A stretch of 64,000 nt of DNA. It comes from Piromyces finnis. Its lineage: Eukaryota; Neocallimastigomycota; Neocallimastigomycetes; Neocallimastigales; Neocallimastigaceae. The stretch covers positions 744,001-808,000 of the forward strand of contig MCFH01000020.1 of the NCBI GenBank assembly GCA_002104945.1, written 5' to 3'. A model generated the notes under the pieces. It saw only the letters and a program-made list of their open reading frames with translations. It did not search any database and was not told the DNA's origin. Shown piece by piece: positions 52,985 through 64,000 of this stretch. Numbering within the stretch: the stretch's first letter is position 1; each line of letters starts with the position of its first letter. The position numbers were made by a program, and so were the translations under genes.

Positions 52985-53395
52985 TTTAAAATGTTAATAA
53001 TTTACCTATAAATTTTATATATTTAAATCTATAGTAATAATTTAAAAATAAATAAATAAATAAAATAAAAGACATAAAAGTCAACAACTTTTATCTCTTA
53101 CTAATAGCAAATAAAAAATTAAAAAATAAATAAATAAAAAATAAAGGAAATTGAAATATCAAATAATTAACTTTTATAATAATATAATTATAAATTTATT
53201 CAAATGGAAAGATTTTGAAATTTTTTAAGGTATATAATATGAAATATGAAATAGCTATTAATAATTTTTTTAAAAAAAAATAAAAATAAAAAATAAAAAT
53301 ACATATTTTATTAAATATATAAAAAGATAAAAAGATTTTATTTTTTAATTTTTATTAATATTTATTTTAAATACTTGAGTAATATGGTTTAACAA

Positions 53396-53398
53396 AAT

Positions 53399-53434
<36 letters not shown>

Positions 53435-53450
53435 AATAATAATAATAATA
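53396..53450 (+). repeat. (CAA)n(TAA)n microsatellite forming the ENDOV 5' leader
   Basis: About eleven CAA units pass into about six TAA units and run directly into the ATG of ENDOV. The 5' leader just before the start is therefore unstructured and G-free, a context compatible with easy scanning. Its length is likely to vary. Confidence 0.88.
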
Positions 53451-54602
53451 ATGATTGAAGAAATTAAAAAAGTGGAAGAGCAATGGATAAAAGAACAATT
53501 AGAATTGAAAAAAAAATTAATACTTAAAAATGAACTTTCATTCAACCCAGAAACTTTGGAAAATCTCAAAAGAATAGGCGGTGTAGATATTTCATTTTTT
53601 AAAGAAGATCCTAATAAAGCTGTAGCTTCACTTATAGTTTTAGACTATCCTTCTTTTAATATTATCTATGAAGATAACGAAATAGTACCATTAACACTAC
53701 CATATATTGCTGGGTTTTTAGCCTTTCGAGAAGTACCAGCTATTGAAAAATTATATAAAAAATTGGTTGAAAAAGATAAAGAAAATGAAGGTAATAATAT
53801 AAAAATTATAAATTTAATTATTTTCTAAAATTCAAAATGGTTCTTCATTAAAATTTTAATAAAATGCAAATAGTACAATAATATTTATTATTCCTTTTTT
53901 TTTTCAATAATAATTAAATAATAAATTGTATATTATAATTATTATTATTCTCTCCATATATAAATATATATATTTTATTTGAAATCTATATTTGTCTAAA
54001 TATTTAAAAGAAAGTAAATTACCACAAGTAATTTTTGTTGATGGTAATGGATATCTTCACCCTAGACAATTTGGATTTGCATGTCATTTAGGAGTAATAT
54101 TAGATATCCCTACTATTGGCGTTGGAAAAAACTTTTTAGTTATTGAAGATGGTGTTGAGATGTCTATGAGCTATGTAAAAAATAAATGGAAAACAGAAAC
54201 ACTTCCTCAACACAAAGATAGACAGCCTCTAATAGGCAAATCTAAAACATTATATGGATATGCTATAAAATCAAATGAAACTACTACTAATCCTATATTT
54301 GTATCTATAGGACATAAAATTGATATAAATACTGCAATTAAAATTGTACTTAAAACATGTGTAAAAAGAGGTATTTTATTAATATTACTGAAATTGATAT
54401 ACTTTATAATTAAAAGTACATTAATTAATACCACATACAAAATGTTATATATATATATATTAAATAAAATAAAATAAAACAATCTCTAACATATATTTCT
54501 TTTCAAAATTTAAATAAATTATTTGTAGTTCCTGAACCAATTCGCCAAGCAGATTTAAGGTCAAGAAAATGTGTTAGAGAAATTTTAAAATCTCATAAAT
54601 AA
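53451..54602 (+). CDS. ENDOV: Endonuclease V, 3 exons
   Basis: Endonuclease V cleaves near deoxyinosine in DNA in bacteria and inosine-containing RNA in animals. Exons: 53451-53790, 54011-54370, 54529-54602; 257 residues, all junctions in phase. Catalytic acidic residues are in place: D46 in GGVDISFF, E94 in GFLAFRE and D124 in VIFVDGNGYLHPR, followed by FGFACHLGV, the GVGK lysine motif and SIGHKIDINTA. The C-terminal VPEPIRQADLRSR matches the eukaryotic family. The strand-separating wedge, PYIP in bacteria, reads PYIA here. Residues 1-40 form a charged helix typical of the family start, so the ATG at 53451 is well supported. The protein looks complete; whether it acts on RNA or DNA cannot be read from sequence. 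Confidence 0.93.
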
Positions 54603-55118
54603 AATATCCATAGTTTAATTAAAAAAATAAAATAATATTGTCTTTCATTACATATTACATAATAATGTTTTGTTATAAAATTTCTCTGATTTCTTCTTTT
54701 TTAATGTTTTTGTTATTTTCAATTGAAAATATAATATTATTTTTAACTTTCAGTAGTTTTTTTTACATATAAATAAATACAATATATAATATACATATAT
54801 TAAAATATATTAACAGAAATTAAAATAATAAAAAATTATAATTCAAATTTAATTACAAAATTTTGGTTATGGTGGAATGAATTAAATTAATTGATTTTAA
54901 ATGGAATTAGTTATATAAAATTTTTTTAATATTTTAAAAAATTTAATATTTTTCATTTTGACTTTATTTCAATTGATTAAAATTAAGTGTACTTATCATG
55001 AAGTTAAATAACTAATATTAGTTATTATAAATATCATAATAAATATAATAAAATTAAATACAATATCTAATTTTATTTTTATTATAATTATTATTTCAAC
55101 TTTACATAAAGTTAAAAT
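54603..55118. other. Intergenic gap, ENDOV to SPF45
   Basis: 516 bp of AT-rich DNA between same-strand genes, with no distinctive repeat or coding signal. Confidence 0.6.
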
Positions 55119-56025
55119 ATGGCATCATTATATGGTGATTTACCACCACCAGAAACAAAAAGCAAAACAAATAATAATGGTAGTTCTTCAACTACTTCAA
55201 GTTCGTCAAATAACACACAAAATCAAACTAAAATAAGTAAATTATATAATTTTACACCACAAGTAAAATCAACTGTAAAATCATTAAAAAAGCCAATTAT
55301 ACCAGGTAAATAAAATTATTAAAATTATATTATCATATATATATAATGCTTGCTATTTTTTATATTTATAATAAAAATTTAATCATAAATTTAATTTTCA
55401 TGTTTTTTAAATTATTTCATTTTATTTATATTATTATTTCAAATATATATAAAAATTATTTATAAATAAATATAAATAAATAAAAATAAAATAAAATAAA
55501 ATAAAAAAAGCGAGTTGGACCACTGCAACTCAATTTAAACCTACACAAAGAAAGCCAATAACTAAACCAAAAACAATAATTAAATCTTCAACACCAACCT
55601 CAACAATATCAATAAAACAGAATAATAATTCCAATGAAAACATACCTATACCTACCATTATATCTACTGAAATTATTACAAAAAAAAAGGATACTTTTAT
55701 TGATAATAGTGTAATAGAAGCTAAACAGAATAGTTGGTTACAATCATCAGTTACTTCAAAAAAGGTTAATATTATATTTAAAGTTTTATAAATATTGAGA
55801 AATTGAGAAGAAATGAAAAATAGAAAAAGAAAGATAGAAACATAGATTTATATTTAATATGCATTTTCAATTTTCAATATATGTTTAATTTTAAGTTACA
55901 CTTTGTAGAAATAGATTTTATCTTTAGTTAAGATTATTGTAAAAGAAAAAAGAAAATTAAAAAAAAAGGAGTTTATTCTTTATATTCAAATAAAATATTC
56001 TTTTATTATCATTATCATAATTTAA

Positions 56026-56059
<34 letters not shown>

Positions 56060-57071
56060 CAAAATGCTGTGCAAAATAATAAGAAATCAGTTGGTATGGA
56101 AGACGTATATGATCCAAAATTCCCAAATGAATATGAAGTATATAAAAAAGAAAAAAAAATGAAAAAGCGAATGGAAAAGGAAAGACGAGAAATGGAAAGG
56201 CAAATGGAAAAAGAAAGACGTCATAATCATCATCATCATAGTCATCATAGTAAATATTTTTGTTTAATAATTATTTTTAATTTCATATTAAACAGAAAAT
56301 AAATGTTTATACTAAATAATCAACATATACAATATAAAATTATAATAGACTCACCGCCTTCACAACCTATACCACAACCTGTTATACAACAAGCACCAAA
56401 TGTACAAAATAAAGATATATCAGGAGAAGAAGCTTACTTGATGAGAGCTCGCTTATCAGCAAAACCTGTTCAACCCACACCAAGTAAATATAAATATTAC
56501 AAATAATGGTGTTTTGAAAAAATATATTAATAGATAATTTATTAATAAAAAAAATATGATATATTTCACAGTGGCTCAACCAAATATTATACCAAGTAGA
56601 GTTGTTTTATTAACAAATTTAGTTGGTGCAGGAGAAGTAGATGATACCTTACAAGAGGAAACAGCTGAAGAATGTCAAAAATACGGAGGTTAGAGAAATT
56701 GCTATATATAATGAAAATAGTTGACAATCATATATTAACGATTATAAAATTTCTTTATATCTGACATAAATATATATAGAGGTTAAAACATGTTTAATTT
56801 ATGAAGTTAAGGGTAATGTACAAGATGATGAAGCTGTAAGAATATTTATTAAATTTGGAAAAATAGAAGAAGCTGCAAAAGGTAATGATAATAATTTTTA
56901 TATTCAAAATTTATAAATATATTAATTAAAACCATTTGTTGATAATGAATAAAATTAGCTTTTGGAGCATTAAACGGTCGTTTCTTTGGTGGACGCAAAG
57001 TTAAAGCTAAATATTTTGATGAAAATAGATTTTCTAAACTAGATTTGGCACCAAAACCAGGAGAGATTTAA
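55119..57071 (+). CDS. RBM17: Splicing factor 45 (SPF45/RBM17) lacking the G-patch, 7 exons
   Basis: SPF45 is an alternative-splicing factor whose C-terminal UHM (an RRM-like domain) binds UHM-ligand motifs of SF1, U2AF65 and SF3b155. Exons: 55119-55305, 55511-55764, 56054-56249, 56349-56483, 56572-56688, 56780-56881, 56959-57071; 367 residues. Landmarks: MASLYGDLPPPE at the start, ASWTTATQFKPTQRK, DPKFPNEYEVYKKEKKMKKR followed by a charged Lys/Glu/Arg helix and a His-rich patch, SGEEAYLMRARLS, then the UHM (about residues 266-352) with PSRVVLLTNLVGAGEVDD, EETAEECQKYGEV, DDEAVRIFIKFGKIEEAAKA and GRFFGGRKVKAKYF. The UHM signature R-x-F is R338-F339-F340. The G-patch normally lying between the SGEE motif and the UHM is absent, and the single 88-nt intron there is too short to hide it. 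Confidence 0.9.
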
Positions 57072-57614
57072 ATATAATCAAAAATAATAGTTGAAATTAA
57101 TAATACTATTTCTACACCTAAAACTTTGAGAAAAACCATGAAATAAAATAATTGTAGTTTTCTTTTGTATTTTGATATTTTAATATATTTTTATCAATAA
57201 AATTTATCATATTAATAAAAATTATAAAACAACATATTATGTTATTATAATTCATTTGAAATTTTATGTTTATTTAATTTTATTGATATTCTAGAATTAA
57301 ATTGAATAAAAAAATAAAAAAATAAAATAAAATAAAATAATAAAATAATAAAAAAAATATTAATAAAAATAAATATTAATAATAATAATAATATATATAT
57401 TGTTTATAAAAAAAAAATGGAATTATTAAATAGTAAGTTATAAAAGAAATAGAAACAGAAATGGAATAAAAAAAAAAAGTAAATGAAAATTAACTATAAA
57501 AGTGTAATAAAATAAAATAATTCCTAAAAACTATAATTATAGTTTTTAGGAATTATTTAATATTTTCATTTCCAAAAATATAAAAACTACTTAATCTAAT
57601 TAAATTATTACTGT
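57072..57614. other. Convergent intergenic gap, SPF45 / ELYS
   Basis: 543 bp between two convergent stop codons, with AAAAT-type repeats at about 57305-57360, a run of A at about 57410-57418, and a long perfect palindrome near the ELYS end, listed separately. Confidence 0.65.
57515..57558. terminator. 44-bp perfect palindrome between convergent genes
   Basis: Positions 57515-57558 read the same on both strands: two 22-nt arms with no spacer, core AGGAATT/AATTCCT and centre TATAATTATA. It lies 57 bp beyond the ELYS stop codon and about 440 bp beyond the SPF45 stop, so a transcript of either strand would fold into the same hairpin. A role in 3'-end formation is inferred from position; a cruciform or a replication-derived foldback are alternatives. 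Confidence 0.6.
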
Positions 57615-59083
57615 TTAATTGGATATTTTTAAAGTTTTGCGAGATGATTTTTGTGTTGATGATGAGAAAAGGGAAGTGTTATCATTGGTACCAATAGATT
57701 TAGAATTTTTTGATTCAATAACTTCTTCTGCATTTGAGGCCTCTATATGACTACTTTCATTGATATGGCTTGATGTCTTTGATTTATTAACTTCAGATGA
57801 GGCATAATATTTTTTGATTCTGCCATCATAGTCATCTATCTTTTTAATTTCCATTGGGGCATCATCTATTGATTCATTGTTTAAATTCATTTCAAAATCT
57901 TCATCATCCATGACTCTCTTTAATGCATTAGAATACATCTTTGAACTCTGGGTGTTTTCATTAGCTTGTTTTGATATTAAAGGTATTTGTTTTAAATTTT
58001 CTAATAACAAATATAATAATAACAATCTATTTTAGTAAAATATAATAATAATATAAAAATTATAAACTAATAAATAAAATACCTTTAATTTCTTTATTTT
58101 GTTTTAAAGAAAATGGTGATAAATTATTTAATACTGAGTTTGTGTAATTTGGTTGATTAATTTCAGAATTAGCTACGCTCTCATCGATTTCATCACTAAA
58201 ATTATTATATATATAAATATAAAAAATTAAATAATTATTTCATAAAATAAAATAAATATATATATTTATCCACAAATAAATAAAATAAAAAAAATAAAAA
58301 ATTGAATGAATAAAAATTATGAAGACATACATAATTAAATTTGTTTCTGAAATTGATGGCGGTAAAATGAATGGACCTGATTGAGAACTTTTAGTTGAAC
58401 CTGATAACATTTGACTCTTTAATGCCTTTAATAATAATTTTTCATCATATTCGCTTGCATCATGAATTAAACTTGATGCAGAAAGTGGTACTGGATTTTC
58501 TTTTTATAAGTAAATTATAATAATTTATACAAATTTAACAAAATTCAATAATAGTTTTTTCAAAAATAAAAATTAATTAAATAATTAAAAATTATTAAAC
58601 TTTTATTTTTGTTTATTTATTTTATTATACTACCTTTCTCAGTAGGAATTGGAACATCACTATTATTATTATCAATATCCATTGCATCATCATTTAATGA
58701 ATTATTCAATTTCTCTTCTTTTTCAATTTCTAACATAGTACGTTGGACCTTTGGTAACAAAAGTTTTAAATTTTGAATAAGAGCTTCTCTTTCTTCTTGG
58801 TGAGTATCATTAATGAAAATTCCAGATGCTTTATTTTCTTCATAGAGCTTTATAGCTTCAATATATTTACCATGATATATGTAATACATTAATAAAAAGT
58901 CTCTACATAACTTTTTATTTGATTCCTTTGTATATCTTACTAATTGTGCCTCTTCTTCTTTATTATATGGAAATTTACGAATCTTATTTATTAAAGAACT
59001 ATTTGGTATTTCTAGAATTTTAATTCAGAATAGGTTTTATAATTATAAAAATTAATATGATATTAAATATTTTATAAATCATA

Positions 59084-59114
<31 letters not shown>

Positions 59115-60609
59115 TTTGATAATATATATATATATAAGGATAATGACACCAACCTTCTTCAAAACAATATTTTAAAAAGAATGTAAATAAATTAGATCCT
59201 TCTTTATTCTTGAAATAATTATATCTTCTCTATAAATAATTATTTTTTAATGAAAAACATTAAACATTAATGGTTTTATTATATAACTAAATAATTTATA
59301 AGATATAAAAAATATATATAATAAATTACTTGGAATAAGAAAGCATCTAAAATATTTGTCTTTAAATAAAGTTTCATTTGAAGCTCAATACCAATATCGG
59401 AAGTTATTGATGTTTTAGTGATTTGAATAAAACGACATGCTTCGTTATAATACTTTTGATCAAATAAGAGTTGAATAATTTTTTCTGGCCAATCAATTTC
59501 AATTAATGGATTCCATAAATAATTAAATGCTTCCTGTTATATATTTGAAATAATAGAGTATTTAGAAAAAAAAAAATAAGTTCATACATGATTTTTTTAT
59601 TAATAATAAAAGCATAAACATACTTTTATGTTTTGATGATCTAAAGCCCAGTAACCATTGATAGCAATTAAATACTGTGGCAAAATAGACCATTGTTGAG
59701 CATATTCTTCATAATTGCAATTTAAATCTTTTAATACATAGTATATCTACAGTTTAAAAAAAATATTAACATTAATATTATAAGATAATTTGTAATAGTT
59801 GTTAAATATTAGTGCATACAATGCAATGGCCAGTAATATGATATGTATCATTTTTAAATAATTGATTTTGAACTTCTTTTAAATCATCATAAGTATTAAA
59901 TGGATATCTTACATCTACGTTTATATATAAAAAAATTAGTTATATTAGGATATTAATATTATCATTTTTAGATACATTTAAATATAAATTTACCTATATC
60001 CATTGTTTCTAATAATAATTCAATAAATAATTTAGAATCATGCATTTTTTCTCTTACAATATTAATTGAATTTTTTTGTTCTTCAGTATATAAGGATGGA
60101 GCTTCTCTTAATTCTTGTGGTATATTTGCCCTTGGTATCTATTTTTTAATATTATATTATTATTTATTATTCATTTTTATGTTTCAATTTTATTTACTAA
60201 AATTCTTATTTTTAAATTATTTAAAACAATTTATTAACTTTATATTATCTTTACTTTTAAACTAGCAGTTTGAGAATATTCATCATCTGTATAACCAATA
60301 TATTTAGTTAAATATAATACATCACAGCAGATTCCATTAGAATATGAATTAATATCCTATTTAAATATAAATACATATAAAGGTAAATACAAAATTAACA
60401 TGTTTGTTTCTTTATTTAATAATTCATAATTTTAAACATTAATTACCAAGACTCTTAATGATACAGCAGTTGTTGCTGGTGTAAAGTATGTTTGAGTAAT
60501 ATCAATTTCAGAAACTTCTCTCATAATTTCTATAGATATAACCTTTAATACAGTTTTTGATTTATGAATATAAACAATATATAAAAATAATTCATCTTTT
60601 ACATAATGA

Positions 60610-60640
<31 letters not shown>

Positions 60641-62521
60641 TAAAATAAAATTAGGTAAATGATTTACTAAATATGATGATCAAATATTTTTATATATTTA
60701 TTCATAATCATACTTACTTGATGATAATGAAACACTTTCAATCTTCCCTGGTGTGTTTGGAAAATCAATACTTGAAATAGTTTCATCCGTTAAATTTAAA
60801 ACACTTACATAAATACTTTTATTTCATAATGTTGTCAACATATATATATGTGTGTGAATTTTTTATATATTAGAAATCTTTCTTTTCTTTAATAATATAA
60901 AAATAATAAAAAAAAAATTACTTTCTAGAATAATCAAATTCTGTATAAGAACCACTAGCAACAAAAAGTTTCTTATTTTTATATATAATTGAACAAACTG
61001 AGGCTTTAATATATAAATTAAAATACAAAAAAAATATATATTAATAAATTTATATTTTTATATGTAACATTAATAATATCAACTTACATAAAATATCAGA
61101 TGTAGAATATTCTTTATTCATTTCTAATGATGTATTTAATTCATTATCAACAACAAGATAGTAAGAAATGATTTTTCCTTGAGTAAATCCAGCAAATAAA
61201 ATTGGATGATTTTCTTCAATGCAAGTTTCTAATGCAGAAATCTTTATTTTAATTAAACAAAAATATTTAATAAAATTATATTGAAATTTATTTAAATTTT
61301 AATTTTAATTTTTTTTTTTTTAATATTACATTTCCATTTTCTTCATCAATTTTATAGAAAGACCAAGAATTCTATTAATTTTATATAATTTTGAATTAAT
61401 TAAATTTCATTTGCTTGACTTTTTTTCTATATGATAAAAAATACCTTTTCTAAAATAATTGAATTGCTTCTAATTCTTCTTGGAATTTGTAATAAATCTG
61501 AAACAATTTCATTTGAAGATGTACTCATAATAATAAAATGGTACATAATATCTGAGCTTTCAATACCATTCTATATTTAATTAAAAATACAAGTATAATG
61601 ATTTTAATTTTAAAGATTTTTAAATCATTTCTTTTTAAATTTTCATTATTTTAAAGCTTTATTCGATATTAAATATAGTTAATTACAATATCAAAAGAGT
61701 CCGAAACTTTGAGTTTAGTGATTTTAGCATTAAATGTATTTCCAACTTTAACTGTGATTTTTATTAATGGATCAAAAATAAATAATTCTGAATTTTGATT
61801 ATTATCTTCCACACATACAACTAAAAGATATTTATTTCCTGATAAAACGACGGTAACTTGAGTAAATGATTTCTGTTTGTAGTTCCATTATGATTTATCC
61901 AAAAAGGAATTATATTACATTTATATATAAATAAGTATTTAACAAAAGAAAAAAAAATAACATTAGCATTACTTATTACAATATATTATTAACTAATTTA
62001 AAATGTAAATTGATTATTTCATTCAATTTCCTTTTCTTTTTATTGTTATCGTTGTTGTTTCATATTAAAAGTAAAAAATATATTATTATGAGATTTCTTC
62101 TTTATTTTGAAAATACTATTTTTTAAATTTAAGTGTATTATATTTTAAATTATATAAATAATATTCAATGCTTTTTAAAAAATTGCTTTTGAATTCATTT
62201 TAAGTTTATTGTAATATTTCTTTGGTGGTTTATTCAACATATAAATAATTTATTAAAGCTTCGTAATATAGCTATTATATATATTAATTGATTATTAATA
62301 TTTTTACATCACTTTACATTTTGATGATAATTTTGTAAATTTTCAATTGGTAAAAAAGCCATAACTTCTGAGGAACGAAGATCTCTTATTTCAATAAAAG
62401 TCGAATCCCATCTATAGCACCAATCTGCATCATTAGATTTATTGAATCCTCCATCATGTTCGCATTTTGGATCAAATATATGCTTTATTGTTTTAAATTC
62501 ATTAACATCTGCTTCTATCAT
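57615..62521 (-). CDS. ELYS: Nucleoporin ELYS (AHCTF1/MEL-28-like), 18 exons
   Basis: ELYS recruits the Nup107-160 (Y) complex to chromatin and nuclear pores. Exons in gene order: 62318-62521, 61687-61872, 61445-61570, 61330-61371, 61088-61241, 60922-61003, 60718-60803, 60447-60529, 60255-60356, 59994-60138, 59820-59914, 59624-59746, 59330-59533, 59154-59229, 58634-59011, 58331-58499, 58083-58195, 57615-58000; 917 residues. The first 330 or so residues are strand-rich (VLSGNKYLLVVCVEDN, HPILFAGFTQGKIISYYLV), as in the ELYS beta-propeller. The helical ELYS domain follows (about 350-690): ILPQYLIAINGYWALDHQNI, EKIIQLLFDQKYYNEACRFI, CRDFLLMYYIYHGKYIEAIK and LKLLLPKVQRTMLEIEKE match human ELYS in order. 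The acidic Ser-rich tail has no clear AT-hook. The first intron is 445 nt. Confidence 0.85.
59085..59115. repeat. AAT microsatellite in an ELYS intron
   Basis: About ten AAT units within the intron between ELYS exons 14 and 15. Confidence 0.88.
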
Positions 62522-62929
62522 CTTGATATATTGCTATTTTATAAAATAACTATATATAGCTTATCTATACAAAATGATAAATATATTTAAAAATATGAAA
62601 AAAAAAAAAAAAAAAATAAAAATATATAAAAAAAATTTTAAATAAATCAAAAAAATTTTATTATATAATAAATTTTTATATAGTAGTAAAAATATTAATA
62701 ATTCCAGTAAGATTTTTAAATTTTATTATTTTATATTTCAATTATTAATTTTTACAATTATTTATAATATAATAGATACACCTATTAAATATGTTAAAAT
62801 ATAAATGTTTAAATTTTACTATATATGATAGTTTTTTTTTTTTTTTTTATTACTTATTTTTTTTTTATTATTAAATAATAGTTAATATTAAAATATATAT
62901 ATTGAAAATCAGTAAATTTATTATATTTG
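62522..62929. other. Intergenic gap upstream of ELYS
   Basis: 408 bp of A/T tracts between the ELYS start and the stop codon of the next minus-strand gene, including poly-A at about 62599-62616 and poly-T at about 62833-62849. No gene is seen. Confidence 0.6.
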
Positions 62930-64000
62930 TTAAGTTGATTTCATTAACTTTTTAAGTTCTTCTTTTGTATCTTTTTGTTCTTGTCGAAGAGATTCAGGTA
63001 AGAAATTTATAATAGAAACAAGGCGTTCTTTTTCCTTACTAAGATAATTAGTAATGTATTCTAAACGTTTGTTTCTTTCTTCCATTTTTTGCACATATCC
63101 ATATTTAACATCATCATAAATACGATTTGACCTTCTTTTAATAGTATTATTTTCAATATTTTCTAACCTTTCTCTCTTTAATAATTCATCCATTTCAAGA
63201 TAACGTGACTTCATGTTCTCTTTAATCAATACTTCCTGAGTTATAATATCTTTAGTGAACTTTAAGTTTTTAATTAACCAATCGTTTTCTTTCACCTTTT
63301 TAACATAGTCATTCTTATAAAATTCAGTGTTTTCTTCTAATTCATTTATTTTTTTGGTATATTTTAATATTTCATCATGTTTTTCCTTAACATAAGCATC
63401 ATGCTCATCCTTTAGTTTAGTTAGTTCTCCTAATACATCATTAATTTTCATATTTAAAGAATTATATTTTCTTTGTGAATCGTCTTTCTCACTCTCAAGT
63501 ATCTTAATTTGAGATTCATAATTTTCTATTTCTTGTTCCTTTTGTTTTATTGTATTTTCTAAATTAATATTTTGCTCCTTGATTTCCTCATAATCTTCTG
63601 GATAAATTTCATTATTACTATTCTGAAGTTGCTCCTGAACTTCCTTTTCAATAATTTCTTCAATCTTTTGCTTTTCTTTTTGAATTTGAATTTCTTTCTC
63701 TTCAAAAATATGTTCCTTTTCTTCAATAATTTTCTCATATTTTTCCTTCATATTTTTAATTTGTTCACTATTTTCACTATTTTTTAATTTAAGAAGATTA
63801 TATTCTTCTGTTTTTTTATTATTTTTTTCTTTCAATATTTTGATTATTTCTAATAACTGTTTTTTTTCTTTTACTTCTGCTGCTTTTCCTTGATTATTTT
63901 TACGTATATAATCATTGAAAGACTTCTTCAAATCAGAATTCATTTTTTTTATAGTAGTATAATCAATACTCATTTTAGCATTGTTAACAATATCTTTAGC
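62930..64000 (-). CDS. Coiled-coil protein cut by the window edge, probable kinesin neck and stalk
   Basis: An open frame runs from the right edge (64000) to a stop at 62930. The first Met at 63973 gives 347 residues, but the nine codons before it are also open (AKDIVNNAK), so the real start probably lies outside the window. The sequence AKDIVNNAKMSIDYTTIKKM resembles the last motor helix and neck linker of fungal kinesin-1 (pattern RAKxIxNKAKVNxExS), and the following LKKSFNDYIRK fits its continuation. The rest is long Glu/Lys/Ile-rich coiled coil. I see no kinesin-1 IAK tail motif. If it is a kinesin, the motor domain lies to the right of the window and the stalk is short. Alternatively it is an unrelated coiled-coil protein starting at 63973. 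Confidence 0.55.
   Translation of the reverse strand, partial: AKDIVNNAKMSIDYTTIKKMNSDLKKSFNDYIRKNNQGKAAEVKEKKQLLEIIKILKEKNNKKTEEYNLLKLKNSENSEQIKNMKEKYEKIIEEKEHIFEEKEIQIQKEKQKIEEIIEKEVQEQLQNSNNEIYPEDYEEIKEQNINLENTIKQKEQEIENYESQIKILESEKDDSQRKYNSLNMKINDVLGELTKLKDEHDAYVKEKHDEILKYTKKINELEENTEFYKNDYVKKVKENDWLIKNLKFTKDIITQEVLIKENMKSRYLEMDELLKRERLENIENNTIKRRSNRIYDDVKYGYVQKMEERNKRLEYITNYLSKEKERLVSIINFLPESLRQEQKDTKEELKKLMKST

Larger units (their letters stand above)
52752..53450. other. Intergenic gap, PH-domain gene to ENDOV
   Basis: 699 bp containing an AAT microsatellite at 52942-52983 and, adjoining the ENDOV start codon, a CAA-then-TAA repeat. No gene is seen. Confidence 0.6.

Noticed and set aside
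1-64000. Horizontally acquired bacterial genes, transposons or a viral insertion
   Set aside because: All recognised genes are eukaryotic families with introns or native-looking codon use; I saw no transposase, integrase, reverse transcriptase, terminal repeats or shift in base composition.

Overview
The window reads as nuclear DNA of an early-diverging, flagellated (zoosporic) fungus. It is extremely AT-rich, with long A/T homopolymers and trinucleotide microsatellites between and inside genes. Genes are split by many short introns. The gene set mixes fungal families (an Uds1-type septation coiled-coil protein, a fungal RanGTP-binding family protein, ATG13) with a motile-cilium gene (CFAP100) and a PINCH-type LIM protein. 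An anaerobic gut fungus (Neocallimastigomycota) is the best fit; that assignment is inference from composition and gene content. I see no rRNA, tRNA, CRISPR array, transposon or prokaryote-like segment.

Layout, left to right: ATG13 (+), SF3B2 (+), CFAP100 (+), a RanGTP-binding family gene (-), PINCH (-), CapZ alpha (+), an unrecognised 1,703-residue protein (+), an Uds1-domain coiled-coil protein (+), RNA polymerase III subunit RPC5/Rpc37 (-), a PH-domain protein (+), endonuclease V (+), SPF45/RBM17 (+), the nucleoporin ELYS (-), and at the right edge a coiled-coil gene cut by the window end (-), probably a kinesin stalk. The three largest gaps (about 3.0 to 3.4 kb, starting near 22.6, 33.5 and 47.0 kb) contain no gene I can support.

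I rebuilt exon structures by hand, using conserved protein sequence and codon phase at every junction. This gives 101 introns in 11 genes. One hundred fit GT-AG. The remaining one, 30150-30267 in the unrecognised gene, can keep the conserved-looking frame only as an AT-AC intron, and it carries a U12-type 5' splice site (ATATCCTTTT) and branch site (TTTCTTAAC). This minor-spliceosome intron is the most interesting observation in the window.

The genes do not form an operon-like system. Functional links are loose: SF3B2 and SPF45 act in the spliceosome (SF3b is shared by the major and minor spliceosomes); CapZ alpha and PINCH are cytoskeletal and adhesion-related and are transcribed divergently from one 1.56-kb gap; CFAP100 belongs to the flagellum; RPC5 to Pol III; ELYS to the nuclear pore; ATG13 to autophagy initiation. 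Other points worth a second look are an SPF45 without its G-patch, an RPC5 with a metazoan-length C-terminus, a long ELYS, and a 44-bp perfect palindrome between two convergent genes.
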